A DNA stretch of 64,000 nt from Pseudomonas californiensis (lineage in GTDB: Bacteria > Pseudomonadota > Gammaproteobacteria > Pseudomonadales > Pseudomonadaceae): positions 186,001 to 250,000 of the forward strand of contig NZ_JAGTPK010000004.1 in assembly GCF_021147775.1 (NCBI RefSeq), in the 5' to 3' direction. Below, in pieces: positions 8,895-18,199 of this stretch (positions within the stretch are counted from its first letter, which is position 1; each line of letters starts with the position of its first letter). The translations under genes were made by a program, and so were the position numbers. The notes below the pieces were generated by a model. That model saw only the letters and a program-made list of their open reading frames with translations, searched no databases and was not told the DNA's origin.

Positions 8895-9257
8895 TGCGAA
8901 AACGCATCAGTGCACATTGAAAGTGCGCGTGATGTCTGGCCGCTCCGGTTGTGTGCGTGACCTGCAACGCCAATAGTGGGTTCTACACGCGATACGTTTT
9001 GCATTGATGACAGGTCTTTCAGCGCCCGGTACACAGGCGCAAGAGGGAGTTCTGATGCGCTGTATGGACCATGGTCCGGCGTGGCTCAATCGGCATCCAT
9101 TCCTATTGCCCCGGGTGAGAGACAGGGTTCAGCCGGCCTCTCTGTCAGCGAGCTGACTTCCACGAAAGATCTCGATTTGAACTCTGTAAATGTGGCTGGC
9201 TGGCGATGGGTTGATGGGTGGGCGGCACATCTCGAATGGATGTACCGCCTGTTGGCA
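8895..9257. other. pvdS-fpvF gap lacking pyoverdine synthesis genes
   Basis: This stretch lies between the pvdS control region and the end of fpvF, where other pseudomonads commonly carry the pvd synthesis genes nearby. I translated it and recognised no remnant of PvdL, PvdH or a thioesterase. It holds a perfect 12-bp palindrome (GGACCATGGTCC, 9066-9077). It also holds a strong hairpin at 9221-9249 (GGCGGCACATC with GATGTACCGCC, one mismatch) that could end the fpv transcript, although no T run follows. A 33-codon frame at 9055 has a ribosome site but no recognisable content. Confidence 0.55.
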
Positions 9258-10175
9258 CTATCTCTTTTTGGTCAGTGCCTCGGTAATCCGCTGGATATCT
9301 CCCTGCAGTTCGGCCAGCGGGTCGGCGCTGTCGACTTCCAGTACCAGCAGGTTGCTGCCCGCTGCGGTGATTGCAGCCTTGACGGTTTCGGGAGGCTGGC
9401 GATGGTCGAGCACGATGGCGACGTCGTTGTCCTTGAGCACGGATATCAGCTTTTGCACGGCTTCGGGCGTCCATTGATCATCAGTCAGCACCTGACTGTC
9501 GATCAGTTCCAGATTGAGTCCGCTGATCAGGTAGCCGAAGCGATCCGACAGGCTCACCACGCTCAGGTTGTCAGCGCTGGCCAGGCTGGCTTCGCTGCTG
9601 GCGCTGAGCTTGAGAAGCTGTTGCTTGAGCGCCGCCAGGTTGCTGTCGATTTCAGGTTTTGCCGCAGGTGCCAGACGCACCAGATCCGCTGCCAGCACGT
9701 CGGCCATGCGTCCCATGTTGTTGCTCGCCAACCAGGGTTGGCTGTTCAGCCCGTCAGGGCCTTGTCCGGGCTGTATGGCGATGCCGGGCAAGCCGCCATC
9801 GACCGGCCGCGAGGCGTCGATTTCGACGATGCGGATGTTGCTGCGGCGGGCATTCGGGTAAAGCGGGTCATCGGCCCAGATTGAGCGCAAGCCAATCACC
9901 GCATCGGCGTTGATTGCCAGCCCGCGCAGGGCCTCGGCGCCGCGGCCGGTGAAGTACGCCGTCTGCCGTGAGCCGGGGAGGTTGGCCGCAGCGGCACGTT
10001 CCAGCACAACGCCGCTGTCCTTGAGCAGAATCTGCGCAAGCCCGAAGGTGATGGGCAGGCTGGCCAATACACGGACGTGTTGTGGATTTTCGGCCTTGGT
10101 GTCGGCCGCGTGCAGGGTAGGGCTGAACAGGCCGGCAACGGCCAAGGCCAGAGTCAAGTTGCGCAGAGTAGGCAT
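9258..10175 (-). CDS. fpvF: periplasmic metal-binding protein FpvF
   Basis: Second periplasmic binding protein of the FpvCDEF system, which in P. aeruginosa works with FpvC in handling iron released from ferripyoverdine. The 305-residue protein has a signal peptide (MPTLRNLTLALAVAGLFSPTLHA, cleaved before ADTKAE). Its cluster A-I substrate-binding fold resembles ZnuA (ASLPITFGLAQILLKDSG, and IVLDHRQPPETVKAAI near the end). It lacks the His-rich loop of zinc-specific members. The start codon directly follows the fpvE stop with no gap, and it is the last gene of an eight-gene operon. The assignment rests on family plus exact gene order. Confidence 0.88.
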   Translation of the reverse strand: MPTLRNLTLALAVAGLFSPTLHAADTKAENPQHVRVLASLPITFGLAQILLKDSGVVLERAAAANLPGSRQTAYFTGRGAEALRGLAINADAVIGLRSIWADDPLYPNARRSNIRIVEIDASRPVDGGLPGIAIQPGQGPDGLNSQPWLASNNMGRMADVLAADLVRLAPAAKPEIDSNLAALKQQLLKLSASSEASLASADNLSVVSLSDRFGYLISGLNLELIDSQVLTDDQWTPEAVQKLISVLKDNDVAIVLDHRQPPETVKAAITAAGSNLLVLEVDSADPLAELQGDIQRITEALTKKR

Positions 10176-11075
10176 TTATCCAATATTCCCTTTCAGACTG
10201 GGCAGCGTGCCGCGAGCGATGGCCGCAAGGGCGAAAGCAATGCCAGCCACCAGAATGATCGCAGCGCCGGACGGTACAGGCAGGTCGAAGACGATAGGCA
10301 GGAGGATCCCGCACAGGGTGCTGACCGTGGCAATGACGACTGAAATCCAGAAGAAACCCTTCAGGGACTGACTCAGCAGGCGTGCTGCTGCTGCCGGAAT
10401 CACCAGCAGAGCACCCACCAGAATGGCGCCGATCACTTTCACGGCGGCCACGGTAATCAGCGTCACCAGAATCACGAACAGGTAGTCCAGCGTCTTGACC
10501 GCCACACCACGAACAGCCGCCAGTTGCGGGTTGAAACTGGCCAGCATGATGCGGTTGTACAGTGGAAGGCTCAGGCCCATGACCAGAGCTCCAACAATCA
10601 GCAACACCAGCAGGTCATTGCCATTGACGGTCAGTACCGAGCCGAACAGGACGTTTTCCAGGATGTGCACGTTGATCTTGCCGGCCAGGATCAGCAAAAG
10701 GCTGGCGCCCAGCGCCAGAGACACTGAAAGAAAAACGCCGATCAGGGTGTCGGGCGCCAGGCCTGTGCGGTTGCGAAGGTAGTTGAGGACAATGCCGAAC
10801 AGCAGGCAGTAACCGAACAGACTGCCGTACGGACCGGTGTAGGGTTCGCCGAGCAGAATGCCGATGGCTACCCCGGTCAGTGCCGCATGGCCCACCGCCT
10901 CGGAGAAGAACGCGAAGCGCTTGACCACCACCAGCGTGCCCAGGCCACCCAGCACCGGGCCGATCAGCAGCCCGGCGAGCAGGGCATTGACCACGAAGCC
11001 GTAAGCCAATGCTTCGGGCAGGTAACCTGATGAGGCCAGGCCCTGGATGAATAGGCGAAAACTTTCGTAATCCAT
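10176..11075 (-). CDS. fpvE: ABC-3 type metal permease FpvE
   Basis: Inner-membrane permease subunit of the FpvCDEF importer, 299 residues with about eight hydrophobic helices. It belongs to the ZnuB/ABC-3 family, recognised by LGGLGTLVVVKRFAFFSEAVGHAAL near residue 40 and the GAILVGALLVIPAAAARLL segment near residue 215 that forms the translocation path. The TAATG junction with fpvD gives a 1-bp overlap, and the fpvF start abuts its stop. The pairing with fpvD and two binding proteins is the arrangement seen at PA2407-PA2410 in P. aeruginosa. Confidence 0.9.
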   Translation of the reverse strand: MDYESFRLFIQGLASSGYLPEALAYGFVVNALLAGLLIGPVLGGLGTLVVVKRFAFFSEAVGHAALTGVAIGILLGEPYTGPYGSLFGYCLLFGIVLNYLRNRTGLAPDTLIGVFLSVSLALGASLLLILAGKINVHILENVLFGSVLTVNGNDLLVLLIVGALVMGLSLPLYNRIMLASFNPQLAAVRGVAVKTLDYLFVILVTLITVAAVKVIGAILVGALLVIPAAAARLLSQSLKGFFWISVVIATVSTLCGILLPIVFDLPVPSGAAIILVAGIAFALAAIARGTLPSLKGNIG

Positions 11076-11839
11076 TACACAACACTCCCTGCCAACGCAT
11101 CTGCCGCACGAGGATGAGCAGAAAACAGCGTCAGCAGACGCTCGGGTGTCAGCGCCGTGGCCGCCGGCTCATCGAACAGCACGCGACGGTTCAATCCGGT
11201 CACGTGGTCGGCCAGCCGCTTGACGGCCTGCAGATCGTGCTCTATCCACAGCACCGTGATACCGGCACGGCGCCAATCCCCCAGCAGGCGCTCGAACACC
11301 TGGATACCGGCCTCGTCGAGCGCCGACATCGGCTCGTCGAGCACCAGCAGTTGTGGTGCGGGAATCAGGCCCTGTGCGAGCAGCACCCGTTGCCGTTCGC
11401 CTCCGGACAACGCACCCATACGGCGCTTGCGTTTGTCCTGCATGCCAACTCGCTCCAGCGCTTCACCAATCGGTCCCGCGTAATGCCTGGACAGGCCCAT
11501 GAACGCCGGACGGCGCTGACACATGGCGGCCATGAAATCATCGACTGTCATGGGCAGACCACGATCGAACTCCAGCGCCTGCGGCACGTAGCCGATCAAG
11601 CCGGGCGCGGCGGGCCATTGCAGACTGAGTTGGCCAGCATGGGGTGTCTGCCCCAGCAGTGTTTTGATCAACGAACTCTTGCCGCCACCGTTGGGACCGA
11701 CCAGCGCGTGCACGCTGCCGGCCCTTACGTTGAAGCAGACATTGTCAAGAATCGTGGTGCGGCCCAGTGTCAGGCTCACGTCGTTGAATTCGAGGCTTGG
11801 ACCTTGATGTTCAAGGCTGAGGTTTTGCGCAACCGTCAT
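11075..11839 (-). CDS. fpvD: ABC transporter ATPase FpvD
   Basis: Cytoplasmic ATP-binding subunit that powers import through FpvE. The 254-residue protein has a Walker A (GPNGGGKSSLIKTLLG, about residues 53-68), the ABC signature LSGGERQRVLLAQGL, a Walker B (LLVLDEPMSALDE) and a switch His in LWIEHDLQAV. All catalytic motifs are intact. It overlaps the fpvC stop by 4 bp (ATGA) and the fpvE start by 1 bp, so translation is probably coupled. The family is that of ZnuC/metal-chelate ATPases, and gene order gives the specific name. Confidence 0.92.
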   Translation of the reverse strand: MTVAQNLSLEHQGPSLEFNDVSLTLGRTTILDNVCFNVRAGSVHALVGPNGGGKSSLIKTLLGQTPHAGQLSLQWPAAPGLIGYVPQALEFDRGLPMTVDDFMAAMCQRRPAFMGLSRHYAGPIGEALERVGMQDKRKRRMGALSGGERQRVLLAQGLIPAPQLLVLDEPMSALDEAGIQVFERLLGDWRRAGITVLWIEHDLQAVKRLADHVTGLNRRVLFDEPAATALTPERLLTLFSAHPRAADALAGSVV

Positions 11840-12768
11840 GCCCCCGACTCCTGAATGGCCCGCACCACCGTGCTCAGGTTGCCGGCCATTTCCTTCTCGT
11901 ACTTGTCTGCGGTGTATTCGCCGTAGGAAATGTGCGAGAGCGGGTACAGCTTGACGCCGGATTCACGCTGAATGGTGTCGACGTAGGAGGACGGGAAATC
12001 CATCTCGGAGAAGATCACTTTCACGTCCAGTTCGCGTAACTGGTCGATGGTCTTTTTCAACTGGCTCGGGCTGGGCTCGATGCCGTGCGCCGGTTCCACG
12101 ACAGCCGTGACTTCCAGGCCGAATTCGCGCAGCAGGTAATCGTAGGCAGCATGTACGGTGGCTACCCGCAGATCGGCGTTGGGTGCCTTGGTCAATTTGG
12201 CCAGCGCGTCGGCGCGCATCTGCCGCAGGCGCTTGCCGTAGGCGCGTGCGTTGGCGGTGTACGTTTTGGCATTGTCCGGATCGATCTTGCCCAGCTCTCT
12301 CGCGATATTATTGACCTGCGCAATGGACGCGCTGATCGACAGGAAGGTGTGCGGGTTGACGACCTTGCCCGCGCCACGTGCCGCCACGCCGGTCGCAGCG
12401 AGCAGCGGCACGTCGGCGTTGGCCTCAATGGTCTTGATGTTCGGGGTTTCACTGGCGGCAATCATGCGGTCAGCAAAGTCGTCGTGGCCGACACCGTTCA
12501 GCACGACCACGTCCAGCGCACCAATCCGTTTGATGTCTTCGGCGCGCGGCTCGTAAGCGTGCGGGTTGAAACCTGCCGGAATCAGCGGTACCACTTCGGC
12601 CTTGTCACCAACAATGTTGCTCACGTAGCTGTAATACGGATGTAGCGTGATGCCAATGCGCAGGCGTTTGGCCGGGTCGGCAGCGTAGCTCGACGGCGCC
12701 AGCAGGCTGGCCAGCAGACCGACCAGCAGGACGCGCAACAAGGGGCGGCGTTTGAACGAAATAGGCAT
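11836..12768 (-). CDS. fpvC: periplasmic metal-binding protein FpvC
   Basis: Periplasmic cluster A-I binding protein that in P. aeruginosa takes part in iron release from ferripyoverdine and hands it to FpvDE. The 310-residue protein has a signal peptide (MPISFKRRPLLRVLLVGLLA, cleavage near SSYA|ADPAK). The metal ligands typical of the family are visible: His in TLHPYYSYV, His in GFNPHAYEPRAEDI, His in VVNPHTFLS, and Glu/Asp in the last third (FSEMDFPSSY). The start at 12768 was preferred to an ATG at 12861, which would add 31 residues before the signal peptide. A 49-bp gap separates it from fpvK. Confidence 0.9.
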   Translation of the reverse strand: MPISFKRRPLLRVLLVGLLASLLAPSSYAADPAKRLRIGITLHPYYSYVSNIVGDKAEVVPLIPAGFNPHAYEPRAEDIKRIGALDVVVLNGVGHDDFADRMIAASETPNIKTIEANADVPLLAATGVAARGAGKVVNPHTFLSISASIAQVNNIARELGKIDPDNAKTYTANARAYGKRLRQMRADALAKLTKAPNADLRVATVHAAYDYLLREFGLEVTAVVEPAHGIEPSPSQLKKTIDQLRELDVKVIFSEMDFPSSYVDTIQRESGVKLYPLSHISYGEYTADKYEKEMAGNLSTVVRAIQESGA

Positions 12769-12817
12769 GGGCGAAAAGTCTTCTTTCAAATGAATGCGTG
12801 AGTTCTGCACCAGGGAA

Positions 12818-13390
12818 TCAGTGCTGATGCTGGCGCGTGACACCGGCATCGTATTGCGCAACGACCTTCTGCCAGCCCGCAGTGATCAGGCTGCTGTCGC
12901 TGAGCTCGCCAGGCGGTGCCGCTGATGCGCTGCGGCTGATCCAGATGTCAGGCTGACTGTCCTGTCCTGCATCGACGCGCATCAGAAACGATCCTGCGAC
13001 GGTCGGCGCCTGACTGATACCCAGATAAGCCTGGTCAAGCATCTTCCAGACATGACCGCCACGGCTGACCGAGCTGGCATCCTGAGCAAACGGCGCAAAG
13101 CCTTCTTCGGCCAGTTGCTCGGGCGTAACAGGCGTTTGCTGTTCCTGAATCAGCAGGTGCACTTCATCCAGTGTCACCCGCAGGTCAGCGTAGATTCCTT
13201 GCTCGGCGGCGGTCAGGTCGCGGCGCGCATCCAGTTGGTGGCTGGCAACATTCTGCACTTCGTGGGTTTCGCCGTGCAGGCTGACGACGCCCGCAGCAAT
13301 AGCCAGAATGAGCAGGCACAGTAGCAGAACGTAGAGCGTTTCATGCCCGGCACCGGCCGGACGAACGATGTGTCGGGTTGGTGCACTCAT
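12818..13390 (-). CDS. fpvK: inner-membrane-anchored FpvK (DUF6162 type)
   Basis: A 190-residue protein with one N-terminal membrane helix (ETLYVLLLCLLILAIAAGVV, about residues 17-36) and a periplasmic domain ending in a His-rich tail (RQHQH). In P. aeruginosa the equivalent protein (PA2406) belongs to the FpvGHJK inner-membrane complex that helps reduce ferripyoverdine. It overlaps the fpvJ stop by 4 bp. Its own biochemical role is not established from sequence. The identification rests on position, size and topology. Confidence 0.85.
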   Translation of the reverse strand: MSAPTRHIVRPAGAGHETLYVLLLCLLILAIAAGVVSLHGETHEVQNVASHQLDARRDLTAAEQGIYADLRVTLDEVHLLIQEQQTPVTPEQLAEEGFAPFAQDASSVSRGGHVWKMLDQAYLGISQAPTVAGSFLMRVDAGQDSQPDIWISRSASAAPPGELSDSSLITAGWQKVVAQYDAGVTRQHQH

Positions 13391-13719
13391 GGGGCCTGGA
13401 TATCCGCCTGGTCGATTTCCACGACGTGGCCAGGGCCTGCGTCGAACAACACATAAAACTCCGAGGCGGGACGTTTGAACGTTACCGTCGAGTCTTCACC
13501 CAGCTTGCCGGGTACCAGTATGGTTTCGTCGTAGCCAATCACGTCCAGGGTCACGCCGGGCGCGCCGCTGCCGTCGGAAAAACCGCCGGTACAGCGGATC
13601 TGTTCGTTGTCGATCTGTTTGCACTCGCACATGGGGTTATGCGCCAGAACGGTGCTGCTCAGGCCGAGCATGCACAGGGCGCAGCCCGTCAGCCGACGCA
13701 GGTAAGGGCGGACGCTCAT
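13387..13719 (-). CDS. fpvJ: small periplasmic Cys-containing protein FpvJ
   Basis: A 110-residue protein. Its signal peptide (MSVRPYLRRLTGCALCMLGL, cleavage near TVLA|HNP) is followed by a Cys cluster (NPMCECKQIDNEQIRC) that could bind metal or form disulfides. The remainder is a beta-rich domain. Its ATG overlaps the fpvH stop (ATGA), so an ATG further upstream at 13827 was rejected. In P. aeruginosa FpvJ interacts with the other Fpv membrane proteins and the reductase FpvG. No enzymatic motif is present. Confidence 0.84.
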   Translation of the reverse strand: MSVRPYLRRLTGCALCMLGLSSTVLAHNPMCECKQIDNEQIRCTGGFSDGSGAPGVTLDVIGYDETILVPGKLGEDSTVTFKRPASEFYVLFDAGPGHVVEIDQADIQAP

Positions 13720-14258
13720 GGTTTGGCTCCTTGTTTTTTCAGCCACGCCACGGTGGTGGGCGAAGCCTGTTGCAGGGGGATGGAGGACTGATGAACAGAA
13801 CCGTCCCAGCCCTCCATGGTGATCCATAGTTCGGAATCAGGCGGGGTGGTTTCCGGGATCTGCATGAAGGCGCTCATGCGGTAGCCGCCGCCAAAGAAAA
13901 TCACCCCGGCAGTGCGCAGGCTGCGCGGTTTGCCGATGCGCAGATAGGTGGCTTTGACACGATCGATGCAGGCATCGCACAGCGCAGCATTGAAGCTTTT
14001 CATGTAGCCGGATGGGCCGGACTGGCGCGGCGCTTCGCTGCGATCCTCTGCCAGCCGCAGGCTCCAGGGGCCGACCTGGACTTCACCCACCTCGCGTTGC
14101 CCGAGACCTTTTTCGCCTCGGTCCAGCGCGTCGTCGGCGAAGTATTTGGGCATGAAGCCCAGCGGGATGAGTACCAGCAGGATGTTGATATGGAAGCGCC
14201 ATTTGTGCCAAAGGCGACTCAGCGACGAGGTGGCGGGGGCGACAGCAGCCTTGCTCAC
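13716..14258 (-). CDS. fpvH: membrane-anchored FpvH with CxxC motif
   Basis: A 180-residue protein with a single N-terminal membrane helix (FHINILLVLIPLGFMPKYFA, about residues 22-41) and a periplasmic domain. The notable motif is ALCDACIDRV (a CxxC near residue 95), which could carry electrons or a metal. In P. aeruginosa FpvH assists the reductase FpvG in releasing iron from pyoverdine. It overlaps fpvG by 4 bp upstream and fpvJ by 3 bp downstream. The protein is otherwise uncharacterised, and the name follows gene order. Confidence 0.86.
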   Translation of the reverse strand: MSKAAVAPATSSLSRLWHKWRFHINILLVLIPLGFMPKYFADDALDRGEKGLGQREVGEVQVGPWSLRLAEDRSEAPRQSGPSGYMKSFNAALCDACIDRVKATYLRIGKPRSLRTAGVIFFGGGYRMSAFMQIPETTPPDSELWITMEGWDGSVHQSSIPLQQASPTTVAWLKKQGAKP

Positions 14259-15466
14259 AGGTTGTTCTCCGGCGTACCGGTCGCCAGTGGCGGCCGTGAG
14301 GGTTGTCGAGCGATAACCGGGTTGCTTCTGGCGTCTCGTTTGAGGGCGTTGAACGTCGCCAGCGCAGTACGCTTGCTCCAGATCAGCAGCCCGCTGAGGA
14401 CCATCAGGCTCAGGATCAGGCCGAAGAAGGCCCAGATCAGTTTGATCCAGATGCCACCGAAGTCACCGGTGTGCAGCGGGCGCATGGACTCGGTCACGAA
14501 CTCCAGCTTGCTGCGGTCCGACAACAGGTGCGATGAGGTGATTTCACCGCTGTACGGGTTGATTTCAGCAGTCTGGTACATCAGGGGGTACCAGCTTCGG
14601 CCGCCCACCTGCAGGTTGCTGTATGCGTTGAACGGCGGTGTGATGAAGCTGGCTTCCAGACCGGGAATCCGTTGTCTGGCGATCTCTACCGCCTTCTCCA
14701 GGCTGATGGTGGGCGCGGGGCTACCGTCAGCGGTCAACGGCACCGCGCTGTGCGGGATGATCGCGGACGCCTGCGAGCGGCTGGAAATACTGATCTGGTT
14801 ATCACCGAGAATTGCCTGAATCAGAAACCAGGTACCGGTGATGGAAATCACCGCGATGAACCAGATCGACCAGACGCCACTCAGTCGGTGCACATCGCCC
14901 CATAGAATGCGTGGGCCCTGGTTCAAACGCACGGGCTTGAAGAAGCCTTTCCAGAATTTCTTATAGACCACCAGCCCGGTCACCAGCGAGGCCAGCAAAG
15001 GCAGGCCGAGGATCGACACCATGTACCAGCCCCAGGAGTATCCATTGGTGAACGGGACCAGCCACCAACCATGCAGGGCGCGGGTGAAACGGCGGAAATC
15101 GAACGACGGCGTCAGCCCCTGAATCACGCCAGTGTAGGGGTTGACGTAGGCCGGGACCGAACGCCCGTCGGGATAGGTGACGAACACACTCAGCGCAAAA
15201 TATTCGCCGTCCGGCTGCATGATCGTGCCGACGATCAGATCTGGCTCGTTGCGCTCGATGGTCGCGCGGATCTGCTCGAAGCTCATCCGTGGTGCTTCAT
15301 CAGACGGCCGGTTGTCGCGCATTTCCGGGTTGGCCAGCCACATGATTTCCTTGCTGATCACCGCCAGAGTGCCGGTGACACAGACGATCAGCACGAAGAA
15401 CCAGATGGGCAGGGCCAGCCAGCTGTGGACGAGAAACCAGATTTTTGAACGGGATTTCTTCGACAT
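14255..15466 (-). CDS. fpvG: ferripyoverdine reductase FpvG (PepSY-associated membrane protein)
   Basis: Inner-membrane reductase that in P. aeruginosa reduces ferric pyoverdine in the periplasm so that iron can be released. The 403-residue protein has the PepSY-associated layout: about four membrane helices (near residues 10-32, 145-170, 195-220 and 345-370) and a large periplasmic PepSY domain between them. His residues beside the helices (FLVHSW, ALHGWW, DVHRLSG, PLHTGDFG) are candidate haem ligands. The start at 15466 (MSKKSRSK) was chosen because the conserved first helix follows at once, whereas 15556 would add 30 unrelated residues. It is the first gene of the operon. Confidence 0.9.
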   Translation of the reverse strand: MSKKSRSKIWFLVHSWLALPIWFFVLIVCVTGTLAVISKEIMWLANPEMRDNRPSDEAPRMSFEQIRATIERNEPDLIVGTIMQPDGEYFALSVFVTYPDGRSVPAYVNPYTGVIQGLTPSFDFRRFTRALHGWWLVPFTNGYSWGWYMVSILGLPLLASLVTGLVVYKKFWKGFFKPVRLNQGPRILWGDVHRLSGVWSIWFIAVISITGTWFLIQAILGDNQISISSRSQASAIIPHSAVPLTADGSPAPTISLEKAVEIARQRIPGLEASFITPPFNAYSNLQVGGRSWYPLMYQTAEINPYSGEITSSHLLSDRSKLEFVTESMRPLHTGDFGGIWIKLIWAFFGLILSLMVLSGLLIWSKRTALATFNALKRDARSNPVIARQPSRPPLATGTPENNL

Positions 15467-15697
15467 GGATAAACAGTCTCGATTCACGGTATGGAGCGGC
15501 CTTGAGGCTCTGACGCTCTGTTTGCGGCTGAAATGCAGGCGCGCCTTTACCGACAAAATGCCTGCATTCAGTTAAGGACGAATGAGAATGAAAACCGTAC
15601 AGATTTCTTTTACGAAGAAATGAAAGAAGATGTTTCTAAATGTTGTTTGTCATCGCTGGCGGCATGGGCTGGCTGCTTAAGCGAGGGTCCTGTGAAC
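15467..15697. other. fpvG upstream region with possible Fur half-site
   Basis: No gene is seen here. The stretch holds the presumed promoter of the leftward fpv operon. TGAGAAT at 15583-15589 resembles one half of a Fur 7-1-7 site, but the second half is poor. I found no TAAAT-N16-CGT PvdS promoter on the relevant strand. Confidence 0.35.
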
Positions 15698-15732
15698 ATA
15701 AAAGAAGGCCAGTCAAAGTGCTGACGGCCTTC
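15698..15732 (-). terminator. intrinsic terminator of the TonB receptor gene
   Basis: GAAGGCC-A-GTCA pairs with TGACGGCCTTC (one bulged A) around a 6-base loop. On the minus strand it is followed by CTTTTAT. It lies about 60 bp after the receptor stop. Confidence 0.7.
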
Positions 15733-15792
15733 ATATTCAGCGTAGCTATCCTTGCTCGACGCGTGTCGCTGCATGCCATTCAGCTATCACCG

Positions 15793-18037
15793 TTAAAAAT
15801 CGCCACGCAGAGTCAGCATGTAATTGCGAGGCTCACCGTAAATATTGCCCCGATCCAGTGCTGCGACAGTGGAGAAATATTTGCGATCAAACAGGTTCTC
15901 GCCGCTCAGGCTGACTCTCCAATGCTCGTCGAGCTTCCATGTCGCCCTGGCGTCCCAGATGGCTCGGCCTGGGGCTCCGTATTTGACGCCCTCAGCGGTT
16001 TCGTTTTCATAGTACGACTGTGCAGAAACACCGCCGCCCAGAGTCAGACGGTTCCATACACCTGGCAAGGTGTATGCCGTGTTGATACGCACGATGTGTT
16101 TGGGGGTATCGCTCGACACCACAGTGCCTGCGCTGCTGCGGGTGGTGTTGTAGGTGTAGCCAGCCAGCACCTGCAGACCGGGCAGCACTTCGCCGCTGGC
16201 TTCGATATCAAAGCCTTTGCTGCGCTGGATCGTGCCGTTGGCGTAGCAGGTACCAAAAGCGTCGTTGCTTGGGCAGTTGCCGCTGTTGGCAGTGTCTTCG
16301 GCGTAGACGTCTTCTTGTTTGATGTAGAACAGCGCCATGGACAGGTTGAGCCTTTTGTCGAACAGCTCGCCCTTGATACCTGTTTCGTAATTGGTGCCGA
16401 TCGCCGGGTCGAGCGGCGAACCGCTGACGTCCCGGTAGTTGCCCTGCGGGTTGAAAATGTCTGCGTAACTGGCGTACCACGACCAGTTTTCGTCGATGTC
16501 ATAGATCAGTCCGGCAAACGGCGTGATTTCCTGATTCTGCTGCGAGACATAGTCCGGTGCGCCGCCGAGCTTGTAATCGAAGTCGTATTTGTACCAGCTC
16601 ATCCGTGCGCCCAGCACCAGACTCAGCGGCTCGGACAGACGCAGGCGTGTGTTGGCATAAATGCCAGAGCGCTCATCGACGTATTCGTTGATCGATGACC
16701 ATGCTGGGCGAGCCGGTTTGGCGAAGGCCTCGTGATTGACGTCATTCAGGTCGATGGCACTGGCGGCGATTGTCACTGGTGCGCGTTTTTCGGTCACAGT
16801 CTGTTTCGACCAATTGGCCCCGACAGTCACTTGGTGGGTCAGACCAAAAGCATCGAAATTACCCTCCACATGGCTGTCCAGCCCGGTGCTGTTGACGCTG
16901 GTGTGACGGAACTCTACGTTTCTGAAGGATGACCCTGCCTGGGTAGCGGGGTTGACGGCACCTCTTGCATAGGCCAGCGACTGCTCAAAACCGCCTTCAG
17001 AGTGGGTTACCGAGGTCTTGCTGGTCCAGTCTTCGTTGAAGCGATGAGCTATTTCGGTGAATACCTCATCCGTCTCGGTTTCATGGGTATTCCAGTCCTG
17101 AGCCAAGGCAGTGGAGCGCGAAACGTTCAGCGCCGAGCCGTCGCTGTAACGTGGCAAGCTGAAGATCGAGTAGCCCTTGATCCTGCTGGTCTGGCGACGG
17201 GCGCTCAAGGTCAGTGTGGTGGCTTGGGAAACATCTGCTTCGACGATGCCATACAGGAGGGGGTGTTTCGGATTTCAGCAAATCGATGTAGGAGCCTTTG
17301 TCTTCATAGGCCGCCACCACGCGGCCGCGAAGCGTTCCTTCGTCGTTGAGTTTGCCGCTGCCGTCCAGATCCAGGCGGTAGTTGTCCCAGGAGCCGGCAC
17401 GCGTCGTGATCGAGAATTGCGGCGCTGCGGTCGGGCGTTTGCGCACCAGATTGACCGCGCCGCCAGGGTTGCCTGCGCCTACCAGAAGGCCCGCTGCGCC
17501 GCGCAGCACTTCCACGCGATCATAAATCGCCATGTCCGGGGGCATCCAGCCGGTCATGCTGTAGCTCTGTCCGGAAACACCATCCAGCAGGTAGCTTTCC
17601 TCGCCCAGAACGAATCCTCGTGACTGATACACGTGAGAGCCGAAATTGCGCTGGCTGAACGAAATGCCGGGGGTTTGCGCCATGACTTTGTCGAGGCTGT
17701 TGAGGTTTCGGTCGTCCATTACCTGGCGGGTCATGACCGTCACGGACTGTGGAGTCTCGCGCAATGTTTGCGTGGACTTACCAATGGTGACGGCACCCGT
17801 CGTGTAGGAGCCGCTTCCTTCGGTAGTCGTGCCGAGATATTGCGAATCAATGGTGGTGGGTGCCAGGTTCAGTACGGAAGATGAATCTTGCGTACCGCCT
17901 TGAGCAGCGTCATCGCCTTGAGCGCTGCAGTTGAAGCCCACGGCGATGCCGATGGCGGCGACGGTTGGTGTTATTCGCAAGGTATGGCTCACCAGCAATG
18001 CTTTGCTGAATGGGGTGAGTCGCTGCAGTGTCTGCAT
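15793..18037 (-). pseudogene. TonB-dependent siderophore receptor (FpvA-like), interrupted by a 1-bp frameshift
   Basis: Outer-membrane siderophore receptor read in two frames. The first part (from ATG 18037) has a signal-like N-terminus, a TonB-box-like segment, a plug domain (RETPQSVTVMTRQVMDDRNL, then YDRVEVLRGAAGLLVGAGNP) and the first barrel strands, and runs as far as SYIDLLKSETP. The barrel then continues in the next frame (LLYGIVEADVSQATTLTLSA) through to a typical terminal strand ending in RGDF. The switch falls in a G5 run at 17259-17263, and one base fewer would join a 747-residue protein. In the actual frame translation stops at 17081. No N-terminal signalling (STN) domain precedes the plug, unlike P. 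aeruginosa FpvA. Position beside fpvG suggests ferripyoverdine. A sequencing error is possible. Confidence 0.85.
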
Positions 18038-18199
18038 TGGCTGAAGCTCTTGTACTGATAAGTGGCTGTAAACGAATGACGTGTCACTGCAGGCACGCGG
18101 TTGACGAACCTGATCACGTCCAGCGACCGGGCTGGTCCGTCGTGTTGGGCAGACCGGGAATCAATGCTGGGTGCGAGGTCCCCCGTGTCGGTAAAGAGA

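Noticed and set aside
9055..9156. 33-codon frame with a GGGAG ribosome site between pvdS and fpvF
   Set aside because: No similarity that I recognise and no conserved feature. It is too short to call without comparative data.
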